A DNA stretch of 64,000 nt from Phylloscopus collybita (taxonomy: Eukaryota; Chordata; Aves; Passeriformes; Phylloscopidae), in assembly GCA_027886175.1 (NCBI GenBank), contig JAJNNQ010000137.1, positions 6,452,001 to 6,516,000 on the forward strand. The letters run 5' to 3'. Shown in pieces: positions 50,891 to 62,422 of the stretch. Position 1 is the stretch's first letter; each line of letters begins with the position of its first letter. Position numbers and translations under genes: made by a program. The notes beneath the pieces are model-generated. The model was not told the DNA's origin. It worked only from the letters and a program-made list of their open reading frames with translations, and ran no database searches.

Positions 50891-52855
50891 CCTGGGGTGC
50901 AGAACTCCATGAAAAAGAGCAGGTGGTTTGGAGGTGGCATTTGAACTGCCTGGCTTCAGAATTCTTGCAAGATAGACAGCATTCCCTCCAAGTCAGGCAT
51001 TGTGGGCTCCTCCACAGCCAAAGGAAGGCACTACACTCCACTGGGCTGATTGCTCTGCTCTGGTATCAGTGAGAAGTGGATGATTAGCTCAAATGCATGT
51101 ACTTGAGGTTCAGCAAAATCAGCCCAGAGAACAGCAGCAGTCCCTGCTAACCTCAGAGAGGCACCACAGACTATGGGAGGAACCCAGTGCAGCCCTCATC
51201 TGGGTCTGAAGCAGTGCCAGAATGTGGGCTGTGGAACACAAGCACTGGAGTGGCAGTCAGGATATCTGTGCTCTATTACACCACCAAACACTTCCTCTGG
51301 CCACAGTTTCCACCACTTCCATTGAGGACAATCGTCCTTAATATTGACAACAGCACCACAAACCTTTACTCTTGACAGATGAGAGATTCCAAACAGCATG
51401 AACAGTTTAAACTGGCAGGGGGAGGGAAAAAGTATCTTCTTATTTCCACTCCTCCAGATCTCATCAAGTGTTTGTGTTCTTCCTATTGCAAAGCCTTGAG
51501 AACCCAACTTGCCCTCCCATTCTTCCCCCTATAAACATCAGTTCTGATCCTACAGAAACTGCACAGCAGGAGCTCTTTGGTCTCCAGTTATTTTCTTAAG
51601 TGCAACTGGTCACCACAAGTGCCAGCAGGCACTTTATGGACACTATCCATAGACCCTCTAAGAGCAGCTAAGGGATGATCTCAAGGTACTTCTTTCCACA
51701 TAGCTATGGCATGACACAACCCATCTGCCTATGCCCACAGGAGCACAGGCAAAGCCCCCAGTGAACTGGTGCTTGCAAAGCCACATGACAAAACCTATTA
51801 GCTCAATGCAATCCAAAAAAGCAGACAAAAGGAGGATCATCTTTTCTTCTGGACATACTACAAAAGCAGATCACATGCCCTCACCATTTTCTTTCTGGAG
51901 CTGGAGTGAAATATCAAAGGATAATTCAAAACACATTTGGCTACACTTGAGGTAGGAGAGCACAGGGCAGTATCTCCAACAGGCCATAGAAACTCACCCC
52001 TTATTAACTCTCTGTTCTTTTTTACCTCCCCCGCATCTGAGAGCTCCTGGAGCGGGTCCAGTGTCATTGCATCAGCAGCACTGCCAGGACCCATTCCACA
52101 TGCTGAGCAGTTTCTGAAGGAAAAAAGCATTTCCTGACATCTGTTCTGAATTCACTGCTCTCCTCCTCCCCCACTTCACTTTGCCCCATGCTCCTCTCCA
52201 GCTCCCCCTCCACTGTCACCTGCCCAGCTGACCAGAGCTCACCAGTGGAAGCTGAAGATCTTTGAGGAGAACTGATGGCACACACCTCTTCCAGCCCTGC
52301 CCACCCCCTGCTACCTTCCCTGTCTGCTGTTGACACAGGATTTTGTTCTTCTTTGGCACTGAGCTGTCTGACCCTAACCCAGCAAATCATTTGTGCCTGC
52401 ACCTTCTTTCTCATGCCCAGGTCTTTCCTACTAGAACCACACATTGGCTAACTTAAAAGGAGCATTATAGGACTTAAACCCAGGACCAGGCTACTTGCTC
52501 TGTTCTCACTCCCATTTTGGAGATACTGCAATGCTGGCAATTCCAAGGATTGATAGGGAATGATTTCCACAATTACTTGACTCCCATCAGAAGTTTTCCC
52601 TCATGCTCTGCCTCACCTTGAATTACCTGAACAGCTGCACAGCCCTGTTAAAAACTTTGTGCACCAAATATACTCGAAGGATAATACTGCTTAGAGACAC
52701 AGCAAACTCTGTCAACTTTTGCACATACAAACAGGGGTGCAGGATTTTAAGGAACCAAGAGTCATCATGATCTTGATGCTTCCCCCCACACTGCAGAATT
52801 TTAAACAATCTGGATATCTCACTGCAGCCCCCAAGGTTCCGTTTTCGGCAGGATA
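50891..52855. other. No gene identified; immediately 3' of FAM107B
   Basis: Unique sequence downstream of the FAM107B poly(A) site. Open frames on both strands up to 126 codons have no recognisable family. Confidence 0.5.
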
Positions 52856-52899
52856 TGACAGACACCACCACATACACCAAGCATGTAGTAGATTTTATT
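52856..52899 (-). terminator. FAM107B: FAM107B polyadenylation site
   Basis: AATAAA lies on the minus strand at 52899-52894. It is followed within about 15-20 nt by a GU-rich stretch (TTGGTGTATGTGGTGGTGTC, 52879-52860). That is the usual arrangement of signal, cleavage site and downstream element, and places cleavage near 52880. Confidence 0.75.
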
Positions 52900-55887
52900 A
52901 AGCATAACTTTGGTTCTAAGTATTCCACCCTCATTCTGGTAATACCTTTAGTTAAAAACAATTATACAAGAGCAAATACAAAAAATATTAAATTATGAAA
53001 ACAAATCCATTAAGGCTCCCTTTTTATATTTATATATATTTATATATGTACACTCAAACAAGTGCAGATATTAACAGAATGTTAAAGCCACAAAAATGCT
53101 AAAAAATTTACTACTATACTATCAAAAGCAAGAGTTTTTAAAAAAGTACAAAGTGGTAAGTGAGCAATTTTCAGGTCACTGAAGTATTTGCTGGATTGCT
53201 CCAAAACCCATATAGCTGAAGAGCAGAGCAGGAATTGCTTACGCTCACTGCCAAGCGGTTTCTTACTTGAGTAGCTGCACAGGACACTTGTGGTGTGACT
53301 AACTGGCCACCCATTGAAGGGTTGCCCAATCCTGACTTCAAGTACAAGCTTTTGCCTGTCAAAATTGATATGAAGGTGGCTGGGGTTCCTAGACTAAAGG
53401 ATTAGCAGGATTCAAAGATGTTCTAACACACACATTGATGTTCTGTTCACACAGAGAGTTAATTCCAATGAAAAACAAAAAACAACTTCATGCGGTATGT
53501 ACAAGGGAGTTTTCTGGCCTCCTGTGTTTCAGAAAGAGAAACTCTTACCCTGAATCACAAGCTAACCTGGGGAGAAAGCAGACTGCCTTTAGCCTTGAGG
53601 GCCCAATCCAACACTGAAGCCAAAAAGGGGGTCTTTGTCCCCCACCACTCCCAGTGCCACTGATTTCACTTCACTGTGCGTGTGTGGTAGGATTGCCACG
53701 ATCACCAAGGGGAAATGGCTAACACTAAATGGTCTGCTCAAGCCAGAGGAAGGTTTCCTCACTCACTCCTAGACTTTTCCAGACTGAGCAAAAGGTTAAT
53801 GTGGAGCTGAAACCAAGAGGCAGGATGTTTGGTAGGCTGGGAATGGCTGAGGCATGAGCAGGGCGTGGAAGGCTCAGACACAGTGCTGTCTCAACATGAT
53901 GAAACAAAATCAGTGCAAGCGTTGGGATGATGTGTTGCCAGAGAAGATCCTCTCCTGCCAGGAGAAGGGAAGGAGAGAGGGAAGAACCTGCAGCATTCAG
54001 GGTGCTCCTTTGTTGAGATAATACATGTAAGTCTTACATTTGGCCTCTGTCTTTTGTATGTCCATCACCTGAACAGTCTGTTGGACCATCTTCACATTTA
54101 ATCTTCTAGACGTGAGTCACACTGCAAGTCTAAATCAATGGCAATATGCTTATCACAATTCAATTTACCCTCAATCTGATTATGTGCTCACAAAAAAAAT
54201 GCCTGTATCTTAACAAATTAAAGTCTGTATCTAGGAAACATTTCTAATTGTGAGTGTTTTGTCCCAAGTGCTAACCTGAAATAGTATTTAAAATATCCAA
54301 TACTTACAGGAAAGGCAAAAGAACTATAAAAACCAAACCAACAACCCTCCACCACACCTTTACAATACAAACATGCCACTGCTGATATTAATAAAAAGTG
54401 TTCTCAAACAGTTATGTCCAATGTAATTACAAAGTAGAAATTATTATGTTTAGCATCCTAAGGCAAAAGCTAGGGATTAGATCCTCAGCAGGTATGTATG
54501 AACACAGTTTCAGTTAGAGCCAGGACTATCCTGACCAAGGAAGAGGATTTCTCTCCAGATTGTGAAGATATATCTGCACCCAGTCACACCAGGTAAGAAT
54601 CCAATCCTATAATCCTACATGAGCAATCTGTTCCCCACTCCTCATCCCAGGCTTTCCTGGATAACTAGTAGTCATAAGCATGAAGGATCAGATTCTGTCA
54701 TCCCTGTGCAAGCTGAGCAATATTTTATGTAATGGCAAGCCACAGGGGCAACTTGTAGAAAGGCAGAAGATGACAGAATTGGACCCAAAGTCTCAGCGGT
54801 AACACACTTCCCTTCTTTCTTGAGTCTGAATGAAGGATGGGATAAAATGAATTTCATGTTATGCCACCCTTTAGAGAAAAAAAATTCCATTTCAGTAGAT
54901 CCCAGTAATTGGTTTGGTCTGGTTCAAACACTTCTCTACTGCAGAAACTGCAACAAGTGTCTGGAAGCAGAGAGTAGGAACTGATGGCAGATCAGTTCCA
55001 GCAAATGAGTTCAAACACTAGCAAATGATGTGTTACCACTGTACTCTGTTCAGCATGTCCTTGGAGGAGAAAGGCCACAACACCAAAGTAAGTAGGATTT
55101 CAAAATATGAAAAGTAGAAGACAGATCATTTTGCTTTGAAAGCTAAATTCACAGGTAGCACTTCACAGGCCCTACACAACAGTGTAAGTTTACAGACATA
55201 AATCAGCCTCTGGAGTCTCCCTGTGAAAGGATCATCAGATTTTTGCTCTTTCATAGCCCAAACTCTATATGCCAAACAGCAAGAAATGGGCTTTAAGGCT
55301 GCTTAATTTTTCACTGCTGGTGAATTTTAAGCATTCTCATCTTGCCCACACCAACCTATCCTAGTGGGGATGGGCAGCAGTAATCAGCACACCTCATGTC
55401 CTCCTAGATTTAATAAAAATTCCAACTAAACACAAATTTTTGTGGGATGTACACAAGCTGTAGGTCTAGATGGAGGAAATCTACCTGCACAGCAAAGCTT
55501 GATATCACAGGAGGATTTTTCTTTTGTTTTAAAGCAAAATATAATCTGTGTATCTCCACTAAACGAGGATCACAAGAGTTAAAGCAGTGCAACACTGAAG
55601 GAGTTTCTCTAGTATCCCTGGTTAAAATCTCTGAGAAATCATGTCAGCCTGGTCCATGACACTGAACTGAAAAAGACACTCCTTATCCATTGATCTCAGG
55701 ACTGTATTTGGCAAGTCGATCTGTTTACAATACTGTCTTTTTAATCCACACATCCCAGGAATTAAAAATCTCATCTTCAGTAAGTGTCAGCTGGATGCTG
55801 TTATTTTCCCTCTTGAGGGGCAAATGTGAGACAACTTGCAAAAGCCTCTCTCTGCAGGAAAGCTGGAAGTCTAAGCAGGCACTGGCT
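52880..55887 (-). other. FAM107B: FAM107B 3' untranslated region (about 3.0 kb)
   Basis: This is AT-rich sequence without credible open frames or recognisable transposons, running from the stop codon to the only canonical AATAAA I found on the minus strand in this stretch. It includes an AT-rich block at about 53018-53050 that holds one Pumilio-type site (TGTACATA, 53052-53045) and a miR-9-type seed match (ACCAAAG, 52914-52908) just upstream of the poly(A) signal. The functions of both sites are inferred from motif only. The right boundary is firm (stop codon) and the left boundary is inferred from the poly(A) signal. Confidence 0.75.
53045..53052 (-). promoter_or_regulatory. Pumilio-response-element match in the FAM107B 3'UTR
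   Basis: The minus strand reads TGTACATA, matching the TGTANATA consensus of Pumilio proteins, in an AT-rich and probably unstructured context. An 8-mer with one free base is expected by chance several times per 64 kb, so only its placement in a 3'UTR gives it weight. Confidence 0.35.
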
Positions 55888-56004
55888 CTAGGAGTCTGGT
55901 GCTTCTGTTGCTTCCTGGACCGTCCTCCTCAAGTTGCCCTTGACTTTGACAAATTCAGGCGCGTTTTCCTGCTCCTCCTGAATCTTCTGCTTCTCCAGTT
56001 CCAG
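55888..56004 (-). CDS. FAM107B: FAM107B last coding exon with stop codon
   Basis: The acceptor TTTTAAG lies at 56005-56011, next to a poly-T tract on the minus strand (seen as an A-run at 56026-56042). The exon encodes [18 protein letters not shown], then [20 protein letters not shown] and TAG at 55890-55888. The first 30 residues are strongly family-like. The final eight differ from the mammalian tail, which is the most variable part of the protein. Confidence 0.95.
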   Translation of the reverse strand: MELEKQKIQEEQENAPEFVKVKGNLRRTVQEATEAPDS

Positions 56005-59000
56005 CTTAAAAGGGAATCACATGTTAAAAAAAAAAAAAAAAAGAAGTATAGAAAACACATCATTGAAATACAAGACAAAAAACTAGAGGTTTCAATAACT
56101 GGCCATGCCAAAGTCTTTAAATTGCTTCCTTTCTTTGTCTCATGGAAAAGATAAAATTGCCTTTCTTTGGGAGTATCTGTTCTCATAAACAATAAATCTT
56201 TTCAAATCCTTGGCTCTAGCTTGTTCCAGATGTCTACCTTTGCCAGACAGACAAAAACTCTTCAAGCCCAGTACAAGAACAAGATTAAGCATTTTTAAAG
56301 GAATTCTTGGACATCTTCATTAAAGAAACAACAGTAATTCCCTTCTCTGGCTTTTACAACAGAACAAGGAAGAATGTGCCTCGTGGGAGAACACGTGAGC
56401 AGCTACTACTGAGCACACTTGCAGAACTGATTTCTGAATGCTTAGGTATGAAGTTCTGTATCTAACTCGAGCCTCTTTAAGAGTATCTGGTTTGTCTATC
56501 ACAAAAAAGCAATAAAAACCCCAAAAATCTTTGCTGGCCCTTAGCCATTCATTTCTGAGAGCCCATTCACTGACTTTTTTAACCAAGCTGGAGCTCCTGC
56601 CCATGCAGTCACTTGAACTTTCCATGTGAGGAATGGAAATGCTCTGTGTGGCAAGGCTACACAGTGCCCATCCAGCACAGGCTCACACAGGGCACAGAAT
56701 ATGGATTGCTTAGTGATCCTTAGGTAAGGCAGATGAGTTGGCAGAAAGGGAGAAAAAAAATCTTTATTAAACTAACAAAAGTGCCTGAAAGGAGGTGTTT
56801 TGGTTTTGTTTTTTTGTTTTTCTTTTTAAACAGACCAATTCTCCCTGATTAATGGGGAACACGTACAGCTCACCTAAATAATCTCTCCTCTGTCTCTGGT
56901 TCACTGACAAGGGACATGCCTTTCTATAAATCACAACAAGGTCCCTCCATGAGTCACATTGTCAATTAATGCCACTCCTATGATGTTTACAAAGTCACAG
57001 CACTGTTTGCAATGGGCAGGCTTTTCCTCTGCTAACAGAATTTTCTAGTCTACATAATCTATGTTGGATGGCTCAGTTTCAAATCAAATCTTCCCATAAG
57101 CTGAACCATTCAAAGGTGGGCCCTGAAGAGAGATAAGAAAAATGACAGGATGATACACTTAAAAATACAATAGCTTTCTCCAGAAGTATTTCTAAACCTA
57201 ATTAAAACAGAAAAAACCACCAACCTATAATAAAACCCTAAAACCTATAATGATTGGATTAGATCTAATTTTTAAAGTAATTATTTGGCTTAATTGATTT
57301 CTTTTGAGAAACACAGGAGGTACTGTTTTAAAATATTTATTTATAGCATTAATTTATTTTAAAATAAACGCATTGCACAGTAACTTCTCTGATGAACTGT
57401 TTCACTGCAGAGATATTTCTTCTCAGGCACACAAAGTGCTTCCAGAGGCACAGAGACATCTGGCTGGCCCTGTGCCTGGCAAAAAGCTTCACCACAAGGA
57501 ACTCCAACTGCACATCATCTCCATGCACAGGGTCTGAGGACTTTTTCTTCCACTTGAAAACATCAATGGGCTCACACATTTTAAGACTACAAAAGATCCT
57601 TTTAAAGTTATCTAGTTTCTTACATAACTCAGGAGAATAAATTGATTTTAGTTCATTAAATGTAATTTTGATGTACTACAGCCTAACAGCTATTCTAAGT
57701 GGATCACAGGCTACAAAAATTGACTAAATCACTACGGTTTCACTGGTTAAATAGCATCAGTGCTCCACACACATTCCTGTTGGCTGCTGCAGGAGTCATT
57801 GGACCACAGGCAGTCCCTGCATGCAGTTCCTATACAGTAAATGACAACAGGTAATTAAAAAGAGCGTGATTTCACTTATCCTAAGAGATAACTGAATTTA
57901 ACTAGGGGAAATATGCCAAAAATTGGCTGCTGCTTCTTTTCTGTTGACAAACAGAGCCTCAGGTGAGTAGCTCAGATGCAGATGTGTAAATGTCTGTTAC
58001 TCCTCATCTCACCTGCTCCAGTTTCTGCTGCCGTTTCAGTAGCTCTATTTCCAGGTCTGACTTCTTCTTTTGTGCTTCCTCTTCTTTTTGTTGTTTAATA
58101 ACTTGATCTCGTTTCCTTTTCTCCATCACCTTCTGCAGCTCTGGTTTGTTCTGAGGTGCAAGACCCCTTCAAATTACATGGGGTGAAGAAAAAGGAGATC
58201 AGTTTCAATTAGCAGGAACTCACACAGAATTGCAGGCAGCTGTATTAAAATCAAGTAGTTGCCTATTTAGATACATTGGGAGGTAAATAAATAATTAAAA
58301 GGAGAAAAAACCACACAGACATTTGCCTGATTTCTAACCAGTTACCTAAGCTAGAATTTAAGCCATATAATGACCAAAGATGTGCATTTCCTGTACATCT
58401 ACAATACCAGCATCCACCCTTTAATGTGCATGCTAGTATTTCTCCTGTGTATTTCATCTTTAGTCTTCACTGTATTCCCTTGATTCCAAATGAATGGACT
58501 GCAAAAACCATCACAGATGAAGACACTATCAGAGCTAGAAACAAATCCTGGACAAGAAGAATTTGCTTGGTGCCTGATAACTCAGAAGGACTGCATTCAG
58601 ACAGTCCTGTGCAGGCTATTCTGCCCACAGAAGTCTTTATAGACAAAACTAAAAAGTGGTCTGTCACACTGCTCCTGGAAATCATGGATTCTCTCCTTTC
58701 CTTGAAAATGTGACAGCTTTACCCATGCCTGGCTGTGCAGCTATTTCCAGTGAGAGCTCCCAGGCTACACTAAACATCACAAAGAGCCTGAGACAACAAA
58801 AATCCAGAATAAAAAAGTTGCCATCACCTTGGAGACCAGACAAAGCCTGGAGGATTCTCCCTCTGACAAGCCTTTAGGTGCTACATGAACTGAATGTTTT
58901 GAGCCTGTTCAGCACAAATTGCTTTCCAAGCCAGCTACCCCGGAATGAGAGAGCTCATTCCTTGGGAAGATGCATGACATTATTTGTACAGGCACACACA

Positions 59001-62000
59001 GATACTCACTCCTAGTTATTTTTGTGACTTCAGCGATTTCTTTTATCGCTGTAACACTATGATGGTTTCAAAATTTATTATAAGATTCAAAGCTCTCCCT
59101 GTTATTCAGGTATTAGCGTCACTTAAGGCAGAGCAGAGAGATCTGATATTTGTCTTTGTTATTGTTGTCTTTCCTGTGAAGACGATTATAGGAAAGCATC
59201 CAGCATTAAGTTTAACATCAACCATTTTTTATTTCAACTTTAAGAAACTCAATAATCTGAATAAGCTTTCAGAAAGCGTATTTTTACCCTTCCTACTTGC
59301 TATACATCTGTGGTTGCCTAATTATTCATTAATATGCATATCTGACAGCATGTCCAATAAAACATTAAAATGCCATTTTATGGTGGTATCTAGGAATGAC
59401 TCCATATATTATGCAACACTCTATCCCTGTACATACCCTGACAGCAAAATCAAATATTTAGCAACACCAAATGCTGTTCCCTACTTCTCATAATAGATCT
59501 CATGGCCTGAGTGCAGCAGAAGCTACAAGACTCTGTTCATATTTTATGTTTCATGCTATTTTAATTACATTTTAGCACATGAAACTGAAGTCAGGCAGGA
59601 ACAGCTGGAGCCATTTTTTACTACTACTACTACTACTATTACTACTACTACTGCTACTACTGCTACTGGATTGGTGAGAGCAGAGTCAGTGGAAGCTTCC
59701 ACACTGGCAATCAGCAGTCAGAACACAATCAGCAATCAGCCACAAAGCAGAGAGCAGCTGCTAAGTAACATTCCTGTTGCTGCTTTTCTCACTGAGGTTG
59801 CACCATAACAAAGCAGAGGCACAGCCTGCTTCAGAAGTGCTGTAACAAAGGGAACCTGCAGAAGCTACAAGTAAATACAACCCCTCAGTGCAATCAGGTG
59901 TGGGGTGGCAGATCTGTACCAGAACTATTAAGTCAATCCTGTTTCCACTCTTATGTAAGAAGTAGAAACTGGTGGATACTGGATTAACTGGTATCACCTC
60001 CTGGTGATAACTGTTAACTGTTCTGGTTAAATTACAAATCCTAAGGCTTTGATATAGAGGAAGCAAAGTGTGTTACAACACAAGTGAGAGCTGATAGGGT
60101 CTCTGGAAGGGGCAGCACCAATATTCTGCAGAGTTGAGTTTGACTCCTAATAAATAAAAACATTTTTTTGACCAGTGCCTTGAGGTAGCACCACCTGAAT
60201 TTTTTTTCTTTTTTTTCCTCCCCAAAACAACTACAACTATCCTTTCTGCAAATAAATAACTATACCAGCTCTAGACCCGACAGACACTGCTCTCAGTGGG
60301 TATGCAGAATGACTGGACCAGTACTAATATATTCCAACATCCATTTCTGGCTGTTCAGAGCTGATGGGTCCAAAAAGTGAAGCTGCTGATGTCTACACTG
60401 GCTCTTTGCAACAAAATAAGCAGCATGTTCAGCATACTTCTATAAGAGCACTCAAAGTCCTCAGATTTGACAGTTTGCTGTACAAAGCAGAACAGAGCCC
60501 AATCTCTGCATTACTGAAAAGCCTCCTATCAGAGCACAAAGCACAGAAGACTAACCCTCCTCTAAAAGGTATCAATTTTTCTGCTGGTGAAAATCCTCAA
60601 AGTATCTATTTCTGCACCAATAAATAAGAATCTAAAATTAACAGCTGCAGCTAATCAAAATTACAATAAGAGAAGAGAGGGTATTGGGGTCTGCACAACT
60701 TTTCTGTGTAATAGGATATTCTCCCAAAAGAAAAGAACTCCATACTATTTAAAAGTGCTTTATGCTTTCATAAACTTAAAAGGAAAAAAATAGTCTTAAT
60801 TTATTGCAGCCTCCACATCCTCTAGATTAAGATCATCAGGAAACTTCAACTATTTTTCTTTCAATGACTATAAACTTCTCGGTGCCAGGAACTGACTTTG
60901 ATGTTTAATCCCATTAACGAAAAATAGGACAAACACCTATTTAGGCCAGTTTCTTCCAATTCAGTTGGAATTCTGCAAAATATCCCTCCTTCTCCATCAC
61001 TAAAGAAATGCTATATTGTATATGCAATTGATTTAGAATTATGTCGCTAAGCCCAGCATTTGTGAGGATTTTGCTATTACTCATAAAAAGACCCCTTCTT
61101 GCCTCAAAATACTACAATGCCAAAGGATTAAAAAAAAAAGAAAAGAGAGATAGAAAAACTGCCATAATGTGACTCTTCCTGCCAAATAGACAAATGTAGT
61201 CATGCTGGAGTAGCCAAATCCACAGCTTTTTACTCTGCTTTATCAAGGTCCTGGGTCCCAGAAAGTCAGAATGGCTGATACCGCCAGCTTTCTGCTCAAA
61301 TCCACTCTGAAATACTGTTCTTCTACTTCTACTTTATAGATCCCCACACCCTGCCTTTGAAATGTCCATTTTGGGTTTCTTCAATGCACCAAATCACCAA
61401 TTGATATCATAGTTGGTTTCTGTTGGTTTAAACAAAGGAGCATCAACAGGCTCAGTGCCTTTTCCTCCAGCAGGTGGTCTGGTGGCTATTTTCTTAATGT
61501 GTTTTCTAAATGACTTCTCTGTTGCTGAAGAGATTTAATAACAGAACTTCAGCTATTTCTGGGCCAGGTGCTCGTGTCTCTGAAGTTGATGAAATGAAGA
61601 CATGGTTGTTTACATCTCTAAAAGCAATATATAGAGCAACAGCTGTGCATCCCATCCCAGAGAGGAGCAGGCAGCATTTGCAAAACATACAAAGAAACAC
61701 TTGTGCAGCAGCAGAGCAGCCACCTGACTGTCTATCTATCAGCAGACTATCACACTGCATTGTGAGATCAAATAAGCAGAGAACAGTTTCATGTGAAATA
61801 AACTCCGTGATTTCTCTGATTTAAACATAGCCTTATACACCCAGGGCACTGGGAATGGTGAAAGGCCACAGATTTTACCATCCTGCTATCAATAGCAAAA
61901 TTTTGTCAAATACTTGATAACATTAAGAGTACAAGACAAATTACAGTGCCCAGGTAACTCATATGAAATGTAATAGAGGAGAACTGAACTGCTTCCTCTC

Positions 62001-62422
62001 AAAACTGACTCTCTAAGTATTTACAAAAACAAAATGAGAAGCCTTCTAAGGCAAGCTTTTGCACTGAAATTCAAACAGAAATGAATGCCACGGCTAAGAA
62101 TCAGTCTTTCAATTTACACAATCTGAATCAACAAACAGTGCCTGCTAGGTTTTGGGGACAACATCCTTTCGATAAAACTAAAACTCAAGCTGTGTGCTTG
62201 GGGTGGGAGGGTGGCACAAGTGATTTTTAGACTCTTACCTTTTCTGATTCATAAGCAGCTCTCTATGGAGATCTTGATGATTCCGGGATGACTTCACAGG
62301 ATTAATTAATTTCTGAGGTCTAATTAATTCAGGATTGTCATCATCTATGTAGTCTGGTTCAGCCATAATCTTTCTTGGAATGGGAAATGGATCTTTGGGT
62401 TCAGTGTCCTTGTTCACAGTAT
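55888..62422 (-). CDS. FAM107B: FAM107B (family with sequence similarity 107 member B, HITS), spliced gene, three coding exons
   Basis: Coding sequence is the minus-strand join 62366-62239, 58166-58013, 56004-55888 (128+154+117 nt), giving 132 residues plus TAG. The protein matches the FAM107/DUF1151 family along its whole length as I remember human FAM107B (131 aa). It has an acidic start ([20 protein letters not shown]), a conserved [20 protein letters not shown] block, a basic KRKRD stretch near residue 60, a charged coiled-coil segment at about 55-105, and an [16 protein letters not shown] tail. The family is small, intracellular and largely helical. The paralogue FAM107A binds F-actin, and FAM107B has been described as heat-shock inducible and nuclear (literature, not visible here). 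The ATG has a good context (A at -3, G at +4). One extra Gln (QQKEEE) explains the one-residue difference from human, and the last residues diverge. Both introns have GT-AG ends and codon phases join correctly. The promoter is outside the window. Confidence 0.96.
56005..58012 (-). other. FAM107B: FAM107B last intron (2008 bp)
   Basis: A GT-AG intron between the middle and last coding exons. It contains a T/G-rich tract at about 56795-56831 and AT-rich unique sequence. I see no CR1 or LTR fragment and no additional exon. Confidence 0.85.
58013..58166 (-). CDS. FAM107B: FAM107B middle coding exon (basic and coiled-coil region)
   Basis: The exon is 154 nt: one base finishing the split Arg codon, then 51 codons from [20 protein letters not shown] to [10 protein letters not shown]. 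The acceptor AG is at 58167-58168, with a modest pyrimidine tract further upstream. The donor is GTGAGATG at 58005-58012. The sequence is rich in Lys, Glu and Gln with heptad-like spacing, as expected for the family's coiled coil. The pair of Gln codons in IKQQKEEE is one residue longer than the human protein as I recall it. Confidence 0.95.
58167..62238 (-). other. FAM107B: FAM107B intron (4072 bp)
   Basis: A GT-AG intron between the ATG exon and the middle exon. It contains a CTA trinucleotide repeat near 59618-59668 and a T-run near 60199-60218. A plus-strand open frame at 58984-59493 has no ATG at its start and no recognisable domain. No transposon could be identified. Confidence 0.85.
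59618..59668. repeat. CTA trinucleotide repeat in a FAM107B intron
   Basis: About 16 triplets of CTA with single changes to TTA and TG-bearing units. On the transcribed strand it reads as TAG/AGT triplets. Confidence 0.92.
62239..62422 (-). CDS. FAM107B: FAM107B exon carrying the short-isoform start codon
   Basis: The acceptor is a pyrimidine-rich tract ending in TTTTACAG at 62423-62430, and the donor is GTAAGAGT at 62231-62238. The ATG of the short isoform is at 62366-62364 and codes for [14 protein letters not shown] onward. The last two bases (AG) complete an Arg codon with the first base of the next exon. The 56 nt between acceptor and ATG have no stop in the same frame and read [18 protein letters not shown], with a first codon split after one base. 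This fits the longer FAM107B isoform, in which this exon is internal. In the short isoform the same 56 nt would be 5'UTR. Confidence 0.95.

Noticed and set aside
58984..59493. Plus-strand open frame of 169 codons inside a FAM107B intron
   Set aside because: It starts at TTG, is AT-rich and hydrophobic by composition, and has no family similarity. It also lies antisense in an intron.
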